64,000 nucleotides of DNA from Cephalopachus bancanus (Eukaryota > Chordata > Mammalia > Primates > Tarsiidae). The DNA lies in the NCBI GenBank assembly GCA_027257055.1, contig JAPVLO010000055.1, forward strand, positions 7,463,501 through 7,527,500, written 5' to 3'. The notes under the pieces were generated by a model. That model saw nothing but the letters and a program-made list of their open reading frames with translations, did no database searches and had not been told where the DNA came from. The translations under genes and the position numbers were made by a program. Below, piece after piece: positions 47,937 through 59,423 of this stretch (position 1 is the first letter of the stretch; each line of letters opens with the position of its first letter).

Positions 47937-50900
47937 AAGACAGGGATCAACTCTTGCATTTCAATTATTAGCCTAAATGTGAACAGACTAAATACACCAC
48001 TGAAAAGACATAGATTGGCAAAATGGATAAAATATCATCAGGCAACAATCTATTGCCTTCAAGAGACTCACCTTACTAGAAAGGACACCCACAGACTCAA
48101 AGTAAGAGGATGGGAAACAAACTTCCAGGCAAACGGAATACAAAAGACAGGAGGAGTAGCAATCTTAATTTCAGACAAAATACCCTTCAAGCTATTAAAA
48201 ATCAAAAAAGATACAGAAGGCCACTACATAATGATAAAAGGCTCAATCCATCAACAAGAAATATCTATCCTAAACATATATGCACCCAACATAGGTGCAC
48301 CAACTTTCATAAAGCAACTTCTTGGAAAACTAAAGAAAGATATTGATTCTAACACTATCATAACTGGGGACTTCAATACCCCACTCACAACCCTAGACAG
48401 ATCATCAGGACAAAAAATCAGCAAGGAGATCCGGAACATCGATGTGACTTTGGACCAAATGAACTTAATTGATACCTACAGAACACTCCATCCAAAGACC
48501 ACAGAATACACATTCTACTCATCACCACATGGAACATATTCTAAGATTGACCACATACTCGGCCATAAATCAAGTATAAGCAAATTTAAAAGGACTGAAA
48601 TTCTACCAAACACTTTCTCGGACCACAGTGGAATAAAAATAAACATTGACACCAACAAAGTCCCCCCAAAACCCACAAAGACATGGACACTAAACAGCAT
48701 GATGCTAAACAACTCCTGGGTCAACGACGAAATCAAAACAGGGATCAAAAGATACCTGGACACAAATGAAAATGAAGAAACATCTTACCAAAATCTCTGG
48801 GCTGCCCTGAAGCTGTAGTAAGAGGGGAATTTATATCCCTACAAACACACATGAAGAAAATGGAAGGAACAGAAATTCACAACCTAACAAGCCACCTAAA
48901 GAAGCTGGAAAAGCAAAATCACAAAAAACCTAATTTCAGCAGAAGAATCCAGATCACCAAAATAAAAGCCCAAATCCAGGACATAGAAGACAAAAAGATA
49001 ATACAAAAAATCAATGAAACAAAAAGCTGGTTCTTCGAAAGGGTAAACAAGATTGATGGTCCCCTAGCTAGACTGACAAAGAAAAAACGAGAAAAAAACC
49101 AAATAAGCATAATCAGAAACACAAAAGATGAAGTCACATCTGACCCTGAAGAAATAGAAAAGATCATTAGAGACTACTACGTACACTTGTATGGAAACAA
49201 ACTTGAAAACCATAAGGAAATGGAGGACTTTCTGATATTACACAACCTACCTAGGTTGGAACAAGAAGAAATTGAGATCCTAAATAGACCAATAACAATC
49301 AAGGAAATCGACTACGTAATAAGAAAAGTTCCTACAAAAAAAAGCCCTGGTCCAGATGGCTTTCCAGCAGAATTCTACAAGACATTCAAGGAGGAGCTGA
49401 TACCAATCCTACTGAAGGTATTCCAGGCAATTGAAAAAGATGGAACTCTCCCCAAATCATTTTATGAAGCCAACATCACATTGATACCCAAGCCAGGTAA
49501 AGATCCAACAAAGAAAGAGAACTACAGACCAATATCTTTGATGAACATAGATGCTAAAATTCTCAACAAAATCCTAGCAAACCGGATTCAGCAATACATC
49601 TCAAAAATCATCCACCATGACCAAGTAGGCTTCATTCCTGGCATGCAAGGCTGGTTCAACATTCGTAAAACCATAAATGTAATTAAATCCATCAACAGAT
49701 GTCAAAACAAAAACCACATGATCATATCATTAGATGCAGAAAAAGCTTTTGATAAAATCCAGCACCCCTTCTTGATTAAAAACCCTTGAACATCTAGGCA
49801 TATGGGGAACATACCTCAAAATAGTAAAAGCCATCTATGAGAAACCCACAGCCAGCATACTCCTAAATGGACAAAAATTGGAACCAATTCCCTGAAAACT
49901 GGAACTAGACAAGGATGCCCACTCTCTCCCCTCCTGTTCAACATAGTATTGGAAGTCCTGGCTAGAGCAATCAGAGAAGAGGAGGCAATCAGAGGTATTC
50001 AAATAGGAAAAGAGGAAGTCAAGTTATCTCTCTATGCAGATGATATGATGGTGTGCCTTGAAAACCCAAGAGAATCTGTCAAAAGCCTCCTTACATTGAT
50101 AAAGGCCTTTGCCAAAGTCTCAGGATACAAAATAAATGTACAAAAGACAATCCCATTTCTCTACACCAATAATAAACAGAAACCCAAATAAAAAACACAA
50201 TTCCATTCACAATAGCCACAAAAAAAATGAAATACCTTGGCATCTTCCTAACCAGAGAAGTGAAAGACCTTTACAATGAAAATTACAAAACACTGCTCAA
50301 AGAAATCAAACCTGACACGAACAAGTGGAAAAATATCCCATGCTCATGGATCGGAAGAATCAACATTGTGAAGATGTCCATCTTACCTAAGGCAATCTAC
50401 AAATTCAATGCAATACCCATTAAATTACCAACAACATTCTTCTCAGACCTAGAATAAACAACACAGGAATTCATATGGAAACACAAACGTCCAAGAATAG
50501 CCAGAACAATCCTCAGCAAAGAAAAAACAAAGCAGGTGGTATCACAATACCAGACTTCAAACTTTACTATAAAGCTACAATCATCAAAACAACTTGGTAT
50601 TGGTACAGGAACAGGCATATAGATCAATGGAACAGAATTGAGATTTCAGAAGCAAAACCTCAATTCCTCAACCAACTCATCTTCGAAAAAGCCCCCACCA
50701 CCTACCAATGGGGAGAGGAGAACCTATTCAGTAAATGGTGCTGGGAAAACTGGCTGACCACATGCAGAAGATTGAAACAGGACCACTATCTATCCCCATG
50801 CACAAATGTTAACTCCAAATGCATCAGAGACCTAAATATAAAACCTCAAACCTAAGAACCTTAGAAAAGGAAGGAAATACTCTCATGGAAATCAGAACTG

Positions 50901-51697
50901 GCGTCCAATTCCTGTACAAAACCTGAAACCCATAGGACTTGAGAGAAGATAGACAAATGGGACCTTATTAAACTGACAAGCTTCTGCAAAGCCAACAAAA
51001 CCATCAAAAAAGCAGGGAGACAGCCTACAGATTGGGAAAAAGTATTTGCCAACTCTAGGTCTGACAAAGGCTTAACATCCTGGATCTACAAGGAACTGAA
51101 ATGTACTGAAAAGAAGAAAACAAACAACCCCATTATAAAATGGGCAAAAGATATGAACAGACACTTCAGAAAAGAAGACATTCAAGCAGCCAACAAACAC
51201 ATGAAGAAATGCTCAACCTCACTAATCATCAGGGAGATGCAAATCAAAACCACACTGAGATACCGCCTAACTCTAGTCAGAATGGCAATTATCAACAACT
51301 CAAAAAATAACAGCTGCTGGAGAGGGTGTGGTGAAAAGGGAACACTTCTACACTGTTGGTGGGAGTGTAAACTAGTGCAACCTCTGTGGAAAGCAGTGTG
51401 GCGATTCCTAAAAGCTCTTAAAATTGACCTTCCATATGACCCTGCAATCCCCCTACTGGGAATATACCCTGAAGAACACAAATCAGTCTATAAAAAAGAT
51501 ACCTGCACAAGTATGTTTATCGCAGTGTTGTTCACAATAGCAAGAACTTGGAAACAACCATGCTGCCCATCAAAAGAAGACTGGATTAAAAAATGTGGTA
51601 CATATACACGATGGAATACTATGCAGCCATAAAAAAAGAACAAAATCATGAATTTTGCAGCAACCTGGATGGAACTAGAGTCTATAATACTGAGTGA
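47937..51697 (+). pseudogene. L1 ORF2 (endonuclease and reverse transcriptase), frameshifted
   Basis: ORF2p nicks target DNA and reverse-transcribes L1 and Alu RNA from the nick. The expected start codon, before TGINSC, reads AAG (47937-47939) instead of ATG. The endonuclease domain keeps CLQETHL, GDFNTP (48366-48383) and SDHSG. The RT domain keeps [13 protein letters not shown] and YADD (50033-50044). The C-terminus keeps the Cys motif C-x3-C-x7-H-x4-C (51315-51368). Lesions: one-base losses near 48809 and 49892, a gain near 49783, a small loss near 50175, a stop at 50455-50457 (AAA to TAA), a gain near 50525, and losses near 50848 and 51595. Length without lesions matches the usual 1,250-1,275 residues. 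Confidence 0.92.
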
Positions 51698-51953
51698 CCT
51701 CTCACAGAAACAAAGATCTGAATATCACATGTTCTCACTCATATAATGGACCTTGAACATCCAATGTAATACTATAAGAAAATGTCTGACGGTACTGGGA
51801 AATTATGGGGGGGGATGGGATTAACAGTAGCAAATATCTGTCTGGGACTGGGAAAACACCTCTTATCAACAGGGTGCCCGAATGAAACGTAATTGTACAC
51901 CTAACTCTTAACTGTACCCCACAAAACCATAATAAAAAATACTGATTAATTAT

Positions 51954-51997
51954 AAAAAAAAAAATCAGGACCGAGCTGAAAAAAAAAAAAAAAAAAG
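51954..51997 (+). repeat. Double poly-A tail of the L1 with 14-nt insert
   Basis: Eleven A (51954-51964), then tcaggaccgagctg (51965-51978), then 18 A (51979-51996) and a G precede the right-hand duplication. This suggests that transcription of the parent element ended beyond the first tail. Confidence 0.85.
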
Positions 51998-52010
51998 AAG
52001 AGGTGGCTCT

Positions 52011-52265
52011 GCCTGTAATCCCGCGCCTTTGGGAGACTGAGGTGAGTGAATTGCCAGAGCCGGCGGGTTCGAGACCCACCTGGGCAGCTTTGCGAGACCT
52101 CATCTCTACAATAAATGAAAAATCAGCCGGGCGTGGTAGCGCGCTCCTGTAGTTCCAGCTACTTGGAAGGCTGAGGTGGAAGGATCGCTAGAGCCCAGCA
52201 GGTCGAGGCTGCGGTGGCCGGAAGTGGCCACTGCAGTCGTCTGGGCAACGGTGAGACTCCAACTC

Positions 52266-52290
<25 letters not shown>
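52011..52290 (+). mobile_element. 5'-truncated Alu sharing the same target site
   Basis: Begins at gcctgtaatcccgcgccttt, so it lacks about 20 bases, and ends in a 25-A tail. It is preceded by aagaggtggctct (51998-52010) and followed by aagaggtggcact (52291-52303), 12 of 13 identical, its own target duplication. It thus used the same 13-bp site as the Alu-L1 composite to its left. Confidence 0.9.
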
Positions 52291-52296
<6 letters not shown>

Positions 52297-52310
52297 TGGC
52301 ACTGCAGGAG

Positions 52311-53007
52311 AGATCTGATTAGAGGAACAACTGCAGAGCTTGCCACAAGAGGACAGGTTTTTTGTCTTTGTTTTTTGTTTGGTTCTGTTTTGCTTTTTTA
52401 AATTTTCAATTACTTTTAATTTTAAAAATTTTCTGACTGTTCGTTAATTCATCTATTTTAAAAATATTTTTGCTTTATGCATGAATCTGTATGTGAGGCT
52501 TTGACCTGCATCCCCTGTCCCCAATTTTTTTCTTTCTTTGTTCTTTCTGCTTTTATTTGTCATTCTTAATGCATGATGAACACAAATAACATTCAAATTT
52601 ATTTATAAATTTTAAAAATTAGTAAAATAAGAATAGAATACATTTAATTTATATATCAAATAGCCTATTGAAAAGTATATGCCAAAATTATGCATCTATT
52701 TTATATTCATTAGTGATGGGCTTAAACTTTTTTGTAAAATATCAGGAGCCAATCAGAAATTTCATCATCACTTTTATTCGAAAAGTACCTGAAGATCTTA
52801 ACAAGCACAGTAATTCAAAAAATAAGAAATAAAGGCATGAAAAATGAAGAAAAAACATATTCTCTTCTGTAGATATAATTTTCTTGATATATCATTAACA
52901 AATAATTTAAAGGTAACATGTTTAGACTAATATAAGAATTTAGCAAAGTTCTCATATGTACATTCACTGTAGAAAAATCTATTTCATTTCTGAGAAAATA
53001 GTTGCAA
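52311..53007. other. Unassigned AT-rich DNA
   Basis: A T/G-rich run lies at 52355-52395; no gene or named repeat. Confidence 0.45.
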
Positions 53008-53276
53008 GCCATACGTTTGATAAGGGGTTAATATCCCAAAACTCAACTTAATAACAAGAAAAAATAACCCAAATAAAAAATTGGTAAAGGACTTGAATGA
53101 CATTTTTCAAAAGAAGACATATATACATGACTATATATAGTATATATATGTAAATACACACACACACATGCACACACACACACATATATACACTTACAAA
53201 AAATATTCAACATCACTCATTTTTAGGGAAATGCAAATTCAAACCATAATAAGATATCACCTCACACCTACAGACT
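53008..53276 (+). mobile_element. L1 ORF2 fragment with expanded CA/TA repeat
   Basis: 'gataaggggttaatatccca' on the left and 'gaaatgcaaattcaaaccat' on the right are ORF2 C-terminal blocks about where expected. Between them an ACAC/ATAT microsatellite (53125-53205) interrupts the coding remnant. Confidence 0.75.
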
Positions 53277-53859
53277 ATTTCTAGGGAATGAAGGCTGTGT
53301 TTTTGTTTTATTTTCCTTTGTTTTGCTTAATTAATTATCCATTGCGTTCCCTTTTGGTCAACCTCAGCCAAACCGCAGAAGAAGAGATCATTGACCTTTA
53401 GGAAACGTTTAGATCTTTACCATGGTTGTTGAATCATCTTAACGATGAGATTTTTCTCCTGCAAGAATGTGATCAATTTGTATCAATCAGCAAAATTTCA
53501 TCCGAGATGTTTTTCGTCAATTGTTGAATTATCTGTTGAAATAGTGGCTAAATAAAAGAATTCAAAACACTGGAAAAAAGACATAAAACAAGATTTTTTT
53601 CTAGAAGCTAAAAACTTGATTCTCAAATTTGCATACATAAAAGAACTAAGAATAACCAAGACTACTGGATAAAAGCTCAAAGACCAAATATTGTCTTATC
53701 AGAGAAAAACTTACTAAAATGATAGTAATAAAGACACTGTAGAGAAAAAAAAAGTTTTAAAAAATGACCTAAAATAAGGTCCAGGAAATTAAGAATATTT
53801 GTTGTACCAAAAAGCTGATAGTGGACACTGATGAGGATAAATAGGCGATTAGACAAGTT
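53277..53859. other. Unassigned DNA
   Basis: No recognisable element. Confidence 0.4.
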
Positions 53860-54370
53860 ATTCTGAGAAAATTGATAACCAATATAAAAATCAAATGAGA
53901 TCCCACTCTCAAAACATACACAAAAGTGAATTCACATGGCTTAATGAGTTAAATGTGAAAGGCAACAAAAAATATGGAATAAAATGTAGTAATTTTCTTC
54001 ATACACTTAAAGAGAGGACTCCCTATACTTTACACACAAAGAACAAATTAAATAAACATGTTTTAAATTGATTATTTTAAAATTAAAAATAATCATCTTT
54101 ATTCCAAAACAAATTAAAGCTTGAAAAATCTTCAACCTCAGAGGAACTATTTATAACACACATAGATGACAAATGAATAGCGTCAAAAATGTTTAAAGCT
54201 TACAAATCAATTAAAAAACACAAAAAGTCCAATAGAAATATGAGCAAAATAAGAGTTAATAGATATTTTACAGGAAAAGAAGAGTAAGTATCCAATGAAT
54301 AAATGAATTATTGTTTATCATCGTTTATAAGCAAAAGCATGTATATTGAAATGAAAGGCATAGTGAGATT
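53860..54370 (+). mobile_element. Old L1M ORF2 remnant
   Basis: Decayed sequence such as 'gaatagcgtcaaaaatgttt' and 'ccaatagaaatatgagcaaa' follows late ORF2 order. No frame is open. Confidence 0.5.
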
Positions 54371-54473
54371 AATTCAGACAGAGCATGGAGATTAACATCA
54401 CTGTTTGAGTCATTGCTGCCAAAGTAACACCACAGCAATTATTTTCTAGTGCCAAGGAAAATTCATAACTATA

Positions 54474-55099
54474 CAAGCATATCTTGTTTCATTATGCTTT
54501 GCACATAATGAATTTTTTTACAAATTGAAAGTCTGTGGCAATCCTGCATCAAGCAAGTCTATCAGTGCTATTTTTCCAATAGCATCTGTTCTCTTCCTGT
54601 CTCTGTATCACATTTTGGTAATTTTTACAATGCTTTCAACTTTTTCATTATTATTTTACCTGTTATGGTGAGCAGTGATCTTCAGTGTTACTATTGTAAT
54701 TGATTTGGGACTTCATGAACTGCACCAATAAAACACAGAGAATTTAATCAATTCATGTTGTATGTCGGCTGGCTGCTCAATTGCCTGGCCATTGCCCCTC
54801 CTGATGTCCCTCTATTTCTTGAGATACAACAATAATAAAATTATGCCAATTCATAACCCTATAATAGCCTCTAAATGTTCAATTGAAAGAAAAGTCTCAC
54901 ATCTCTCACTTTAAATGAAAAACTGAAAATAAGCTTAGTGAAGAAGTCATGTCAAAAACTAAGGTACACCCAAAGTTAGGACTCTTGTGTCAGTTAACCA
55001 AGATGTGAATGCCAAAAAAAATATGTGACTTACTCTATTGCCATATTCACTTTAATATGATGGTGAACCCCAACCTTCGATGTCTCCAAGGTATGACTT
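54474..55099 (+). mobile_element. Tigger1-like DNA transposon, internally deleted
   Basis: The left end caagcatatcttgtttcatt and right end 'tctccaaggtatgactt' are decayed Tigger TIRs, flanked by TA. 'gaaagtctgtggcaatcctg' and 'tcaagcaagtctatcag' are 5' UTR blocks of Tigger1. Near 54865-54960 the first part of the pogo-type transposase gene (SKCS.ERK, LSL) can be seen, broken by frameshifts. Most of the transposase, including the catalytic region, is deleted; about 626 bp remain of roughly 2.4 kb. Confidence 0.8.
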
Positions 55100-55101
55100 T
55101 A

Positions 55102-56069
55102 TGGTCAAAGAGTTTAATTGTTTCTATCCTCATGCAGTGATAAGTTTTAACATTGTTAATTACAATTCAATCAAGTATCTTACCCTCTGATTCTATGTAA
55201 TGTGAAATGACCTTGTAGTGAATACTAGCCAAGAAAACGCTAAACTTGAATCTATTAAATTTTCACACAACTTTAATTTACTGGAGTTAGATGTAGAAGC
55301 AAAATGACACCATGAAGAAGCAACTATAGTGTATAAGTACAAAGAAAGATATCTTGTAGATGTCTCATGCAAACCAATATTATAAAAAGTGACTGAACAA
55401 GAATAAAAAAAGAGTTAAGAATGTAAAAAATGAACATATTGTGTTGTCGTGGAGTGGAAAATAGTTCAAATAAGCCAGCTGTAAATAACATTTGGGTCTA
55501 TTTAAAATTTTTTTTAAAATAAGAAAATTAGTTAATATAGTGAAATCAGAAGTTCACTTAAAAAACAAATTGCTAAATAGCACATAGATTATGATCACAT
55601 TTCTGTTAAAAAGATTTGAAAACATAGGTATTAAAATATTAATAGTAATAATTTCTAGGAGTTGAGAACATTGTATTCTTAATATCAGATATTTTTCTAC
55701 ATTTTCTAATACACATGTAATAATAAAATGTATTTAAAAGAAGCACCACAAAATTACACTACACACCTATCACATTAACAAAAATGTTAAAGTTTGATAA
55801 AATCAAGTATTATAAAATATATGGAAAAATATACACTTCTAAATTTAGAAGAAACCCTTATCAGTGTGTTTCCAAGCCTAGACATTTACATTTTTTAAAA
55901 GAATAGGGGCCATATAAAGTTATAAAAAATAACTGGGTCATTGTATCATAATATATTTGTACAATTTCACTATAAATAGTAAAAACCAAACAGCTAAAGT
56001 TGTTATACACATAAGCATAGATATTTCTAAAAACATCAGTGTTTAGATAAAAACTTATGTCAATAAAGA
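55102..56069. other. Unassigned AT-rich DNA, possible L1M 3' UTR at 55575-55745
   Basis: 'gattatgatcacatttctgt' to 'cacatgtaataataaaatgt' may be an old L1M 3' UTR. The rest is unrecognised. Confidence 0.35.
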
Positions 56070-57735
56070 TCACATAGGGATTGCATTGAATTTGTAGATT
56101 GCTTTAGGTAGTATGAACACTTTAACAATAATAATACTTATAATATTTAATACAGGAACATAGAATTTTTTATTTGTATCATCTATGATTTCTTTCAACA
56201 GTGTCATTTTTTCACAAAACTAGAAAAAGCTATTCTAAAATTCATGTAGAACCAAAAAGAGCTTGAATAGCCAAAGCAATCCTAAGCAAAAAGAGAAGCA
56301 GGAGACATCACATTACCCAACTTCAAACTTTACCATAAATCTTCAACAATCAAAACAGCATGGTACTGGTACAAAAATAGATATACAAACCAATGGAAAG
56401 AATAGACAACCCAGAAATAAAACTGCTCACCTACAACCAATTGCTCTTAAGCAATGCCAGCAACCATAAACAATGATAAAAAGACACTCTTCAATAAAAA
56501 GTGCTGGAGAAACTGATTACCATATGTAGAAGAATAAAACTGGACCCTTAGCCTCTCACCATAACACACTCAAGATGTATTAAAGACTTAAATGTAAAAC
56601 CACAAACTTTAAAAATCCTGGAAGAAAACCTAGGCAATACCTATCTGGATATTGGTCTAGGCAAAGAATTTATAACTAAATCCTCAAAATCAAATGCAGC
56701 ATAAACAAAAACTGAAACTGTGATCTAATTAAGCTAAAGGGCTTCTGTACAGCCAAAGAAACTATCAAGATAGTAAATAGACGCCTAGGTTAGTTCCATT
56801 CTAAAAAATGAGAAAAAGTATTTGCAAACTATGTGTCTGACAAAGGCTAATATCCAGAATCAAAATGTACCTTAAACAAATCAACACACATACACAAGCA
56901 AAAATAACTCCATTAAAAAGTGAGAAATGGTCATGAACAGACGTCCATAAAAAGAAGATGTACAAGCAGCCAACATATGAAAAAATTATCAACATTATTA
57001 ATCATCAGAGAAATGCAAATCAAAACCACAATGAGATAACATTTTAGACCAGTCAGAATGTTTTTACTAAAACAAAACTAAAAATAAAAATAAAGATAAA
57101 GATATTGATGAGGTTGCAGAGAAATGGGAGCACTCATACACTATTAGTGGAAATGTAAACTAGTTCTGCTTCTGTGGTAAGCAATTCGGAGATTTCTCAA
57201 AAAACTAAAAATAGATTTACCATTTGACCTACCAATCACATTACTGGGTATGTAGAACATAAATTGTTCTACCAAAAAGATGCATACTCTCATATATTTA
57301 TTGCAGCATTATTCACAACAGCAAAGACCCAGAACTAACCTAGGTGCCCATCAATGATGAACTGGATAAAGGAAATGTGGTATATATACACCTTGTAATA
57401 CTACGCAATCATAAAAAAGGACAAAATAATATTTTTTTCAGCAATATGGATGCAGCTGGAGGCCATTATTCTAAGTGAATTAACACAGAAACAGAAAACA
57501 AAATAGAAAAGTTACATGTGGGAGCTGAATGCTGGCTACACTTGGGCATAAAGATGGGACCAACAGACACTGGAGACTCTTAAAGGGGAGGTAGGGAAGG
57601 ATGAAAAACTACCTATTGCATACTGTGTTCACTACTTGGGTCATCAGTTCAATAAAAATCCAAACCTCACCAGCATGCTCACATAACAAACCTGCACCTG
57701 TGCCCCCAAGTCTAAAAATTTTTTAAAAGAAACTA
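56070..57735 (+). mobile_element. 5'-truncated L1 with 5' inversion (twin priming)
   Basis: 56070-56212 is ORF2 sequence in reverse (reverse complement of the region encoding LLKEI to KFNAIP), while from about 56213 the following ORF2 stretch runs forward ('ctagaaaaagctattctaaa') on to the 3' UTR and a tail near 57710-57735. About 20 bases are missing at the switch. This is the classic product of twin priming during L1 insertion. The 3' UTR ('cctcaccagcatgctcacat', 'cctgcacctgtgcccccaag') is of an older primate L1 type than the copy at 46-52 kb. No open frame survives. Confidence 0.85.
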
Positions 57736-57751
57736 TTCATGTATGTACATA

Positions 57752-58084
57752 CAATCATGTTTTATTGAATGACAGGAACACATCCTGAGAAATGCATCAT
57801 TGGGTGATTCTGTCCTTGTGCAAACATTATAGAGTATGCATACACAAACCTAGGTGGTCTAGCCTACCACACACCTAGGCTGTTGTTCTTGGGCTACAAG
57901 CTAGTATAGCATATTACTGTACTGGACACAGTAAGCAATTACAACACAATGATAAAAGTCTGTGTATCTAAACATATCTTAACAAAAAAAGGCACAATAA
58001 AATGGCAGCATTATAATTGCATGGGAATATCATTATATATGCTGTCTGTCTTTGAACAAAATGTCATTATGTGGCATGTGAGTG
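57752..58084 (-). mobile_element. Tigger-type MITE with TA duplications
   Basis: Ends caatcatgttttattgaatg and 'atgtggcatgtgagtg' are decayed TIRs, with TA at 57750-57751 and 58085-58086. Internal blocks 'acacacctaggctgttgttc' and 'gtgtatctaaacatatctta' are typical of this group. It has no transposase. Confidence 0.8.
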
Positions 58085-58123
58085 TATATACAAATAGCAA
58101 GTTTGTATGTGTATGTATATTTA

Positions 58124-58530
58124 CAGTTGACCTTTGAATAATATGGGTTAACTGGAGGTCTACTTATACCTGAATTTTTTTCCACCTCTACCAACCCAAA
58201 GACACCAACACCAAACCTTTCTCTTCCATCTCCTCCTTAACCTACCCAACATGAAGGCAATGAGTATGAAGACCTTTATAATAATTCACATTTAAAAAAA
58301 ACTAAATATATTTTCTCTTCTTTATAATTTTCTTAATAACATTTTCTTTTTTCTAGCTTACATTACTGTAAAAAATACAGTATATAATACATATAACATA
58401 CGAAATATATGTTACTCAACTATTTATGTTATTGGTAAGACTTCTGGTCAGCAGTAAATTATTAGTAGTTAAGATCTTAGGGAGTCAAAGGTTATATATG
58501 GATTTTTTACTATGCAGAGGGTCAGTGCCG
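58124..58530 (+). mobile_element. MER44/Tigger7-like MITE, right end truncated
   Basis: Starts CAGTTGACCTTTGAATAATA after a TA and shows 'acttatacctgaattttttt', 'cttacattactgtaaaaaat', and 'actatgcagagggtcagtgc'. The right TIR is cut off near 58530, where provirus sequence begins, so the provirus, or a deletion tied to it, removed that end. Confidence 0.75.
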
Positions 58531-58584
58531 CAAGAAACATTCTGATGGTTCATTTTCATAGCCTGTCTAAGCAGGCTGGCAGAT

Positions 58585-58959
58585 GTAGCAATCTTCAGCC
58601 ACCAGCTTTTGTCGGGCTCCTAGACAATCAGGAGATGGAAACAGGCCAATGAGAAAGCAGCAAGCTATTCTTAATAAAATACAGACTTAATCAGGGAAGA
58701 GAACAAGAAACAACCTCATAAGGAAACAAATTGAAACTTTGGTAACATCCAGGAAAGATTGTGCACCCCAAAGTACCTAGTCAATAAGGAACTCGGGGAG
58801 GAATTTGTGTGCCCGAAGATAATTTGCTTGCTGTAGCCACCCTGCGTGTGCCTACCAGACACCTGATCTTGCAGGACCACCATTAAAGTCTCGCCTCTGC
58901 TGTATTCCATGTCTTTGTGTCCATCCTTTGATTTTGGATGGGTGAGTTTGTTTCTCACA
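58585..58959 (+). repeat. 5' LTR of the provirus
   Basis: The right end is well defined: it finishes ...tttctcaca, then the primer site follows after three bases. A probable polyadenylation signal, attaaa, lies at 58883-58888, followed by a U5-like T/G-rich stretch. The left end is uncertain (58530-58590); a TGTAGC at about 58584 is one candidate start. Confidence 0.65.
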
Positions 58960-58962
58960 ATT

Positions 58963-58980
58963 TGGGGACTCGTCCAGGAT
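58963..58980 (+). other. Primer binding site, tRNA-Pro type
   Basis: tggggactcgtccaggat matches the 18-nt site complementary to tRNA-Pro used by many gammaretroviruses at 16 of 18 positions; both differences are G to A changes. It lies three bases after the LTR, as expected. Confidence 0.85.
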
Positions 58981-59423
58981 CATCTGAATCCATGGAAGGG
59001 GGACCCAAGCAAAGGGGGAGGCACAGCCCACCTGATTTTTGGGTGGCCTACTTTGCTCAGAAGTCTCGGATCTCCATGGAACCATAGATAAGCCCGAGAC
59101 AGTTGGGCCAGAGAAAGTGGAGGCAACATATGGAGAGAGATAGCAGACATCACAGCAACTAGGCAACCTTGTGCACAAACCAAGGTAGGAAAATTAGACT
59201 TTAAGTACTGCCTTGGTGATTGGGCATTTTCAGAAGTTGAGTGTGTGTCACTGAGACATATCCTATTTGCGAAGTGAGTAGTCTCAACCCACAGTTTTGT
59301 TCTCCCATAAGGGAAGTGACCATAGACAGGTGAAGAAGTTCTCAGCATGTGCATGGAAGCTCCTGTAAGGGGGGTTGAGTACACAGGGAAACTCAGGCAC
59401 AAAGGTAATCAACCGAACTGAAA

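Larger units (their letters stand above)
46071..51964 (+). mobile_element. Full-length, inactivated L1 retrotransposon
   Basis: All parts are present in order: GC-rich 5' UTR (46071-46898), ORF1, a 72-base spacer, ORF2, short 3' UTR (51698-51953) and A-tail. The length, near 5.9 kb, is normal for a complete L1. The 5' end is judged intact because AAGATGG lies at about +13, as the YY1 site does in human L1. ORF1 carries one stop and ORF2 at least eight lesions, so it cannot move itself. Its few changes relative to the other L1s here make it among the youngest. Confidence 0.92.
45768..52010 (+). mobile_element. Composite insertion: Alu fused to 5' end of full-length L1
   Basis: One 13-bp direct repeat, aagaggtggctct, brackets the whole unit (45768-45780 and 51998-52010). 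Inside are a complete Alu with A-tail, then directly the first base of a complete L1, its A-tail, 14 further bases and a second A-tail. Neither the Alu nor the L1 alone has a flanking duplication that I can find, so both seem to have arrived together. Jumping of the L1 reverse transcriptase from the finished L1 template to an Alu RNA would give this order; 5' read-through from an upstream Alu is the alternative. Confidence 0.7.

Noticed and set aside
58980..59402. Overlapping frames of 60-140 codons on both strands after the primer site
   Set aside because: They lie in the proviral leader and carry no gag or other retroviral motif.
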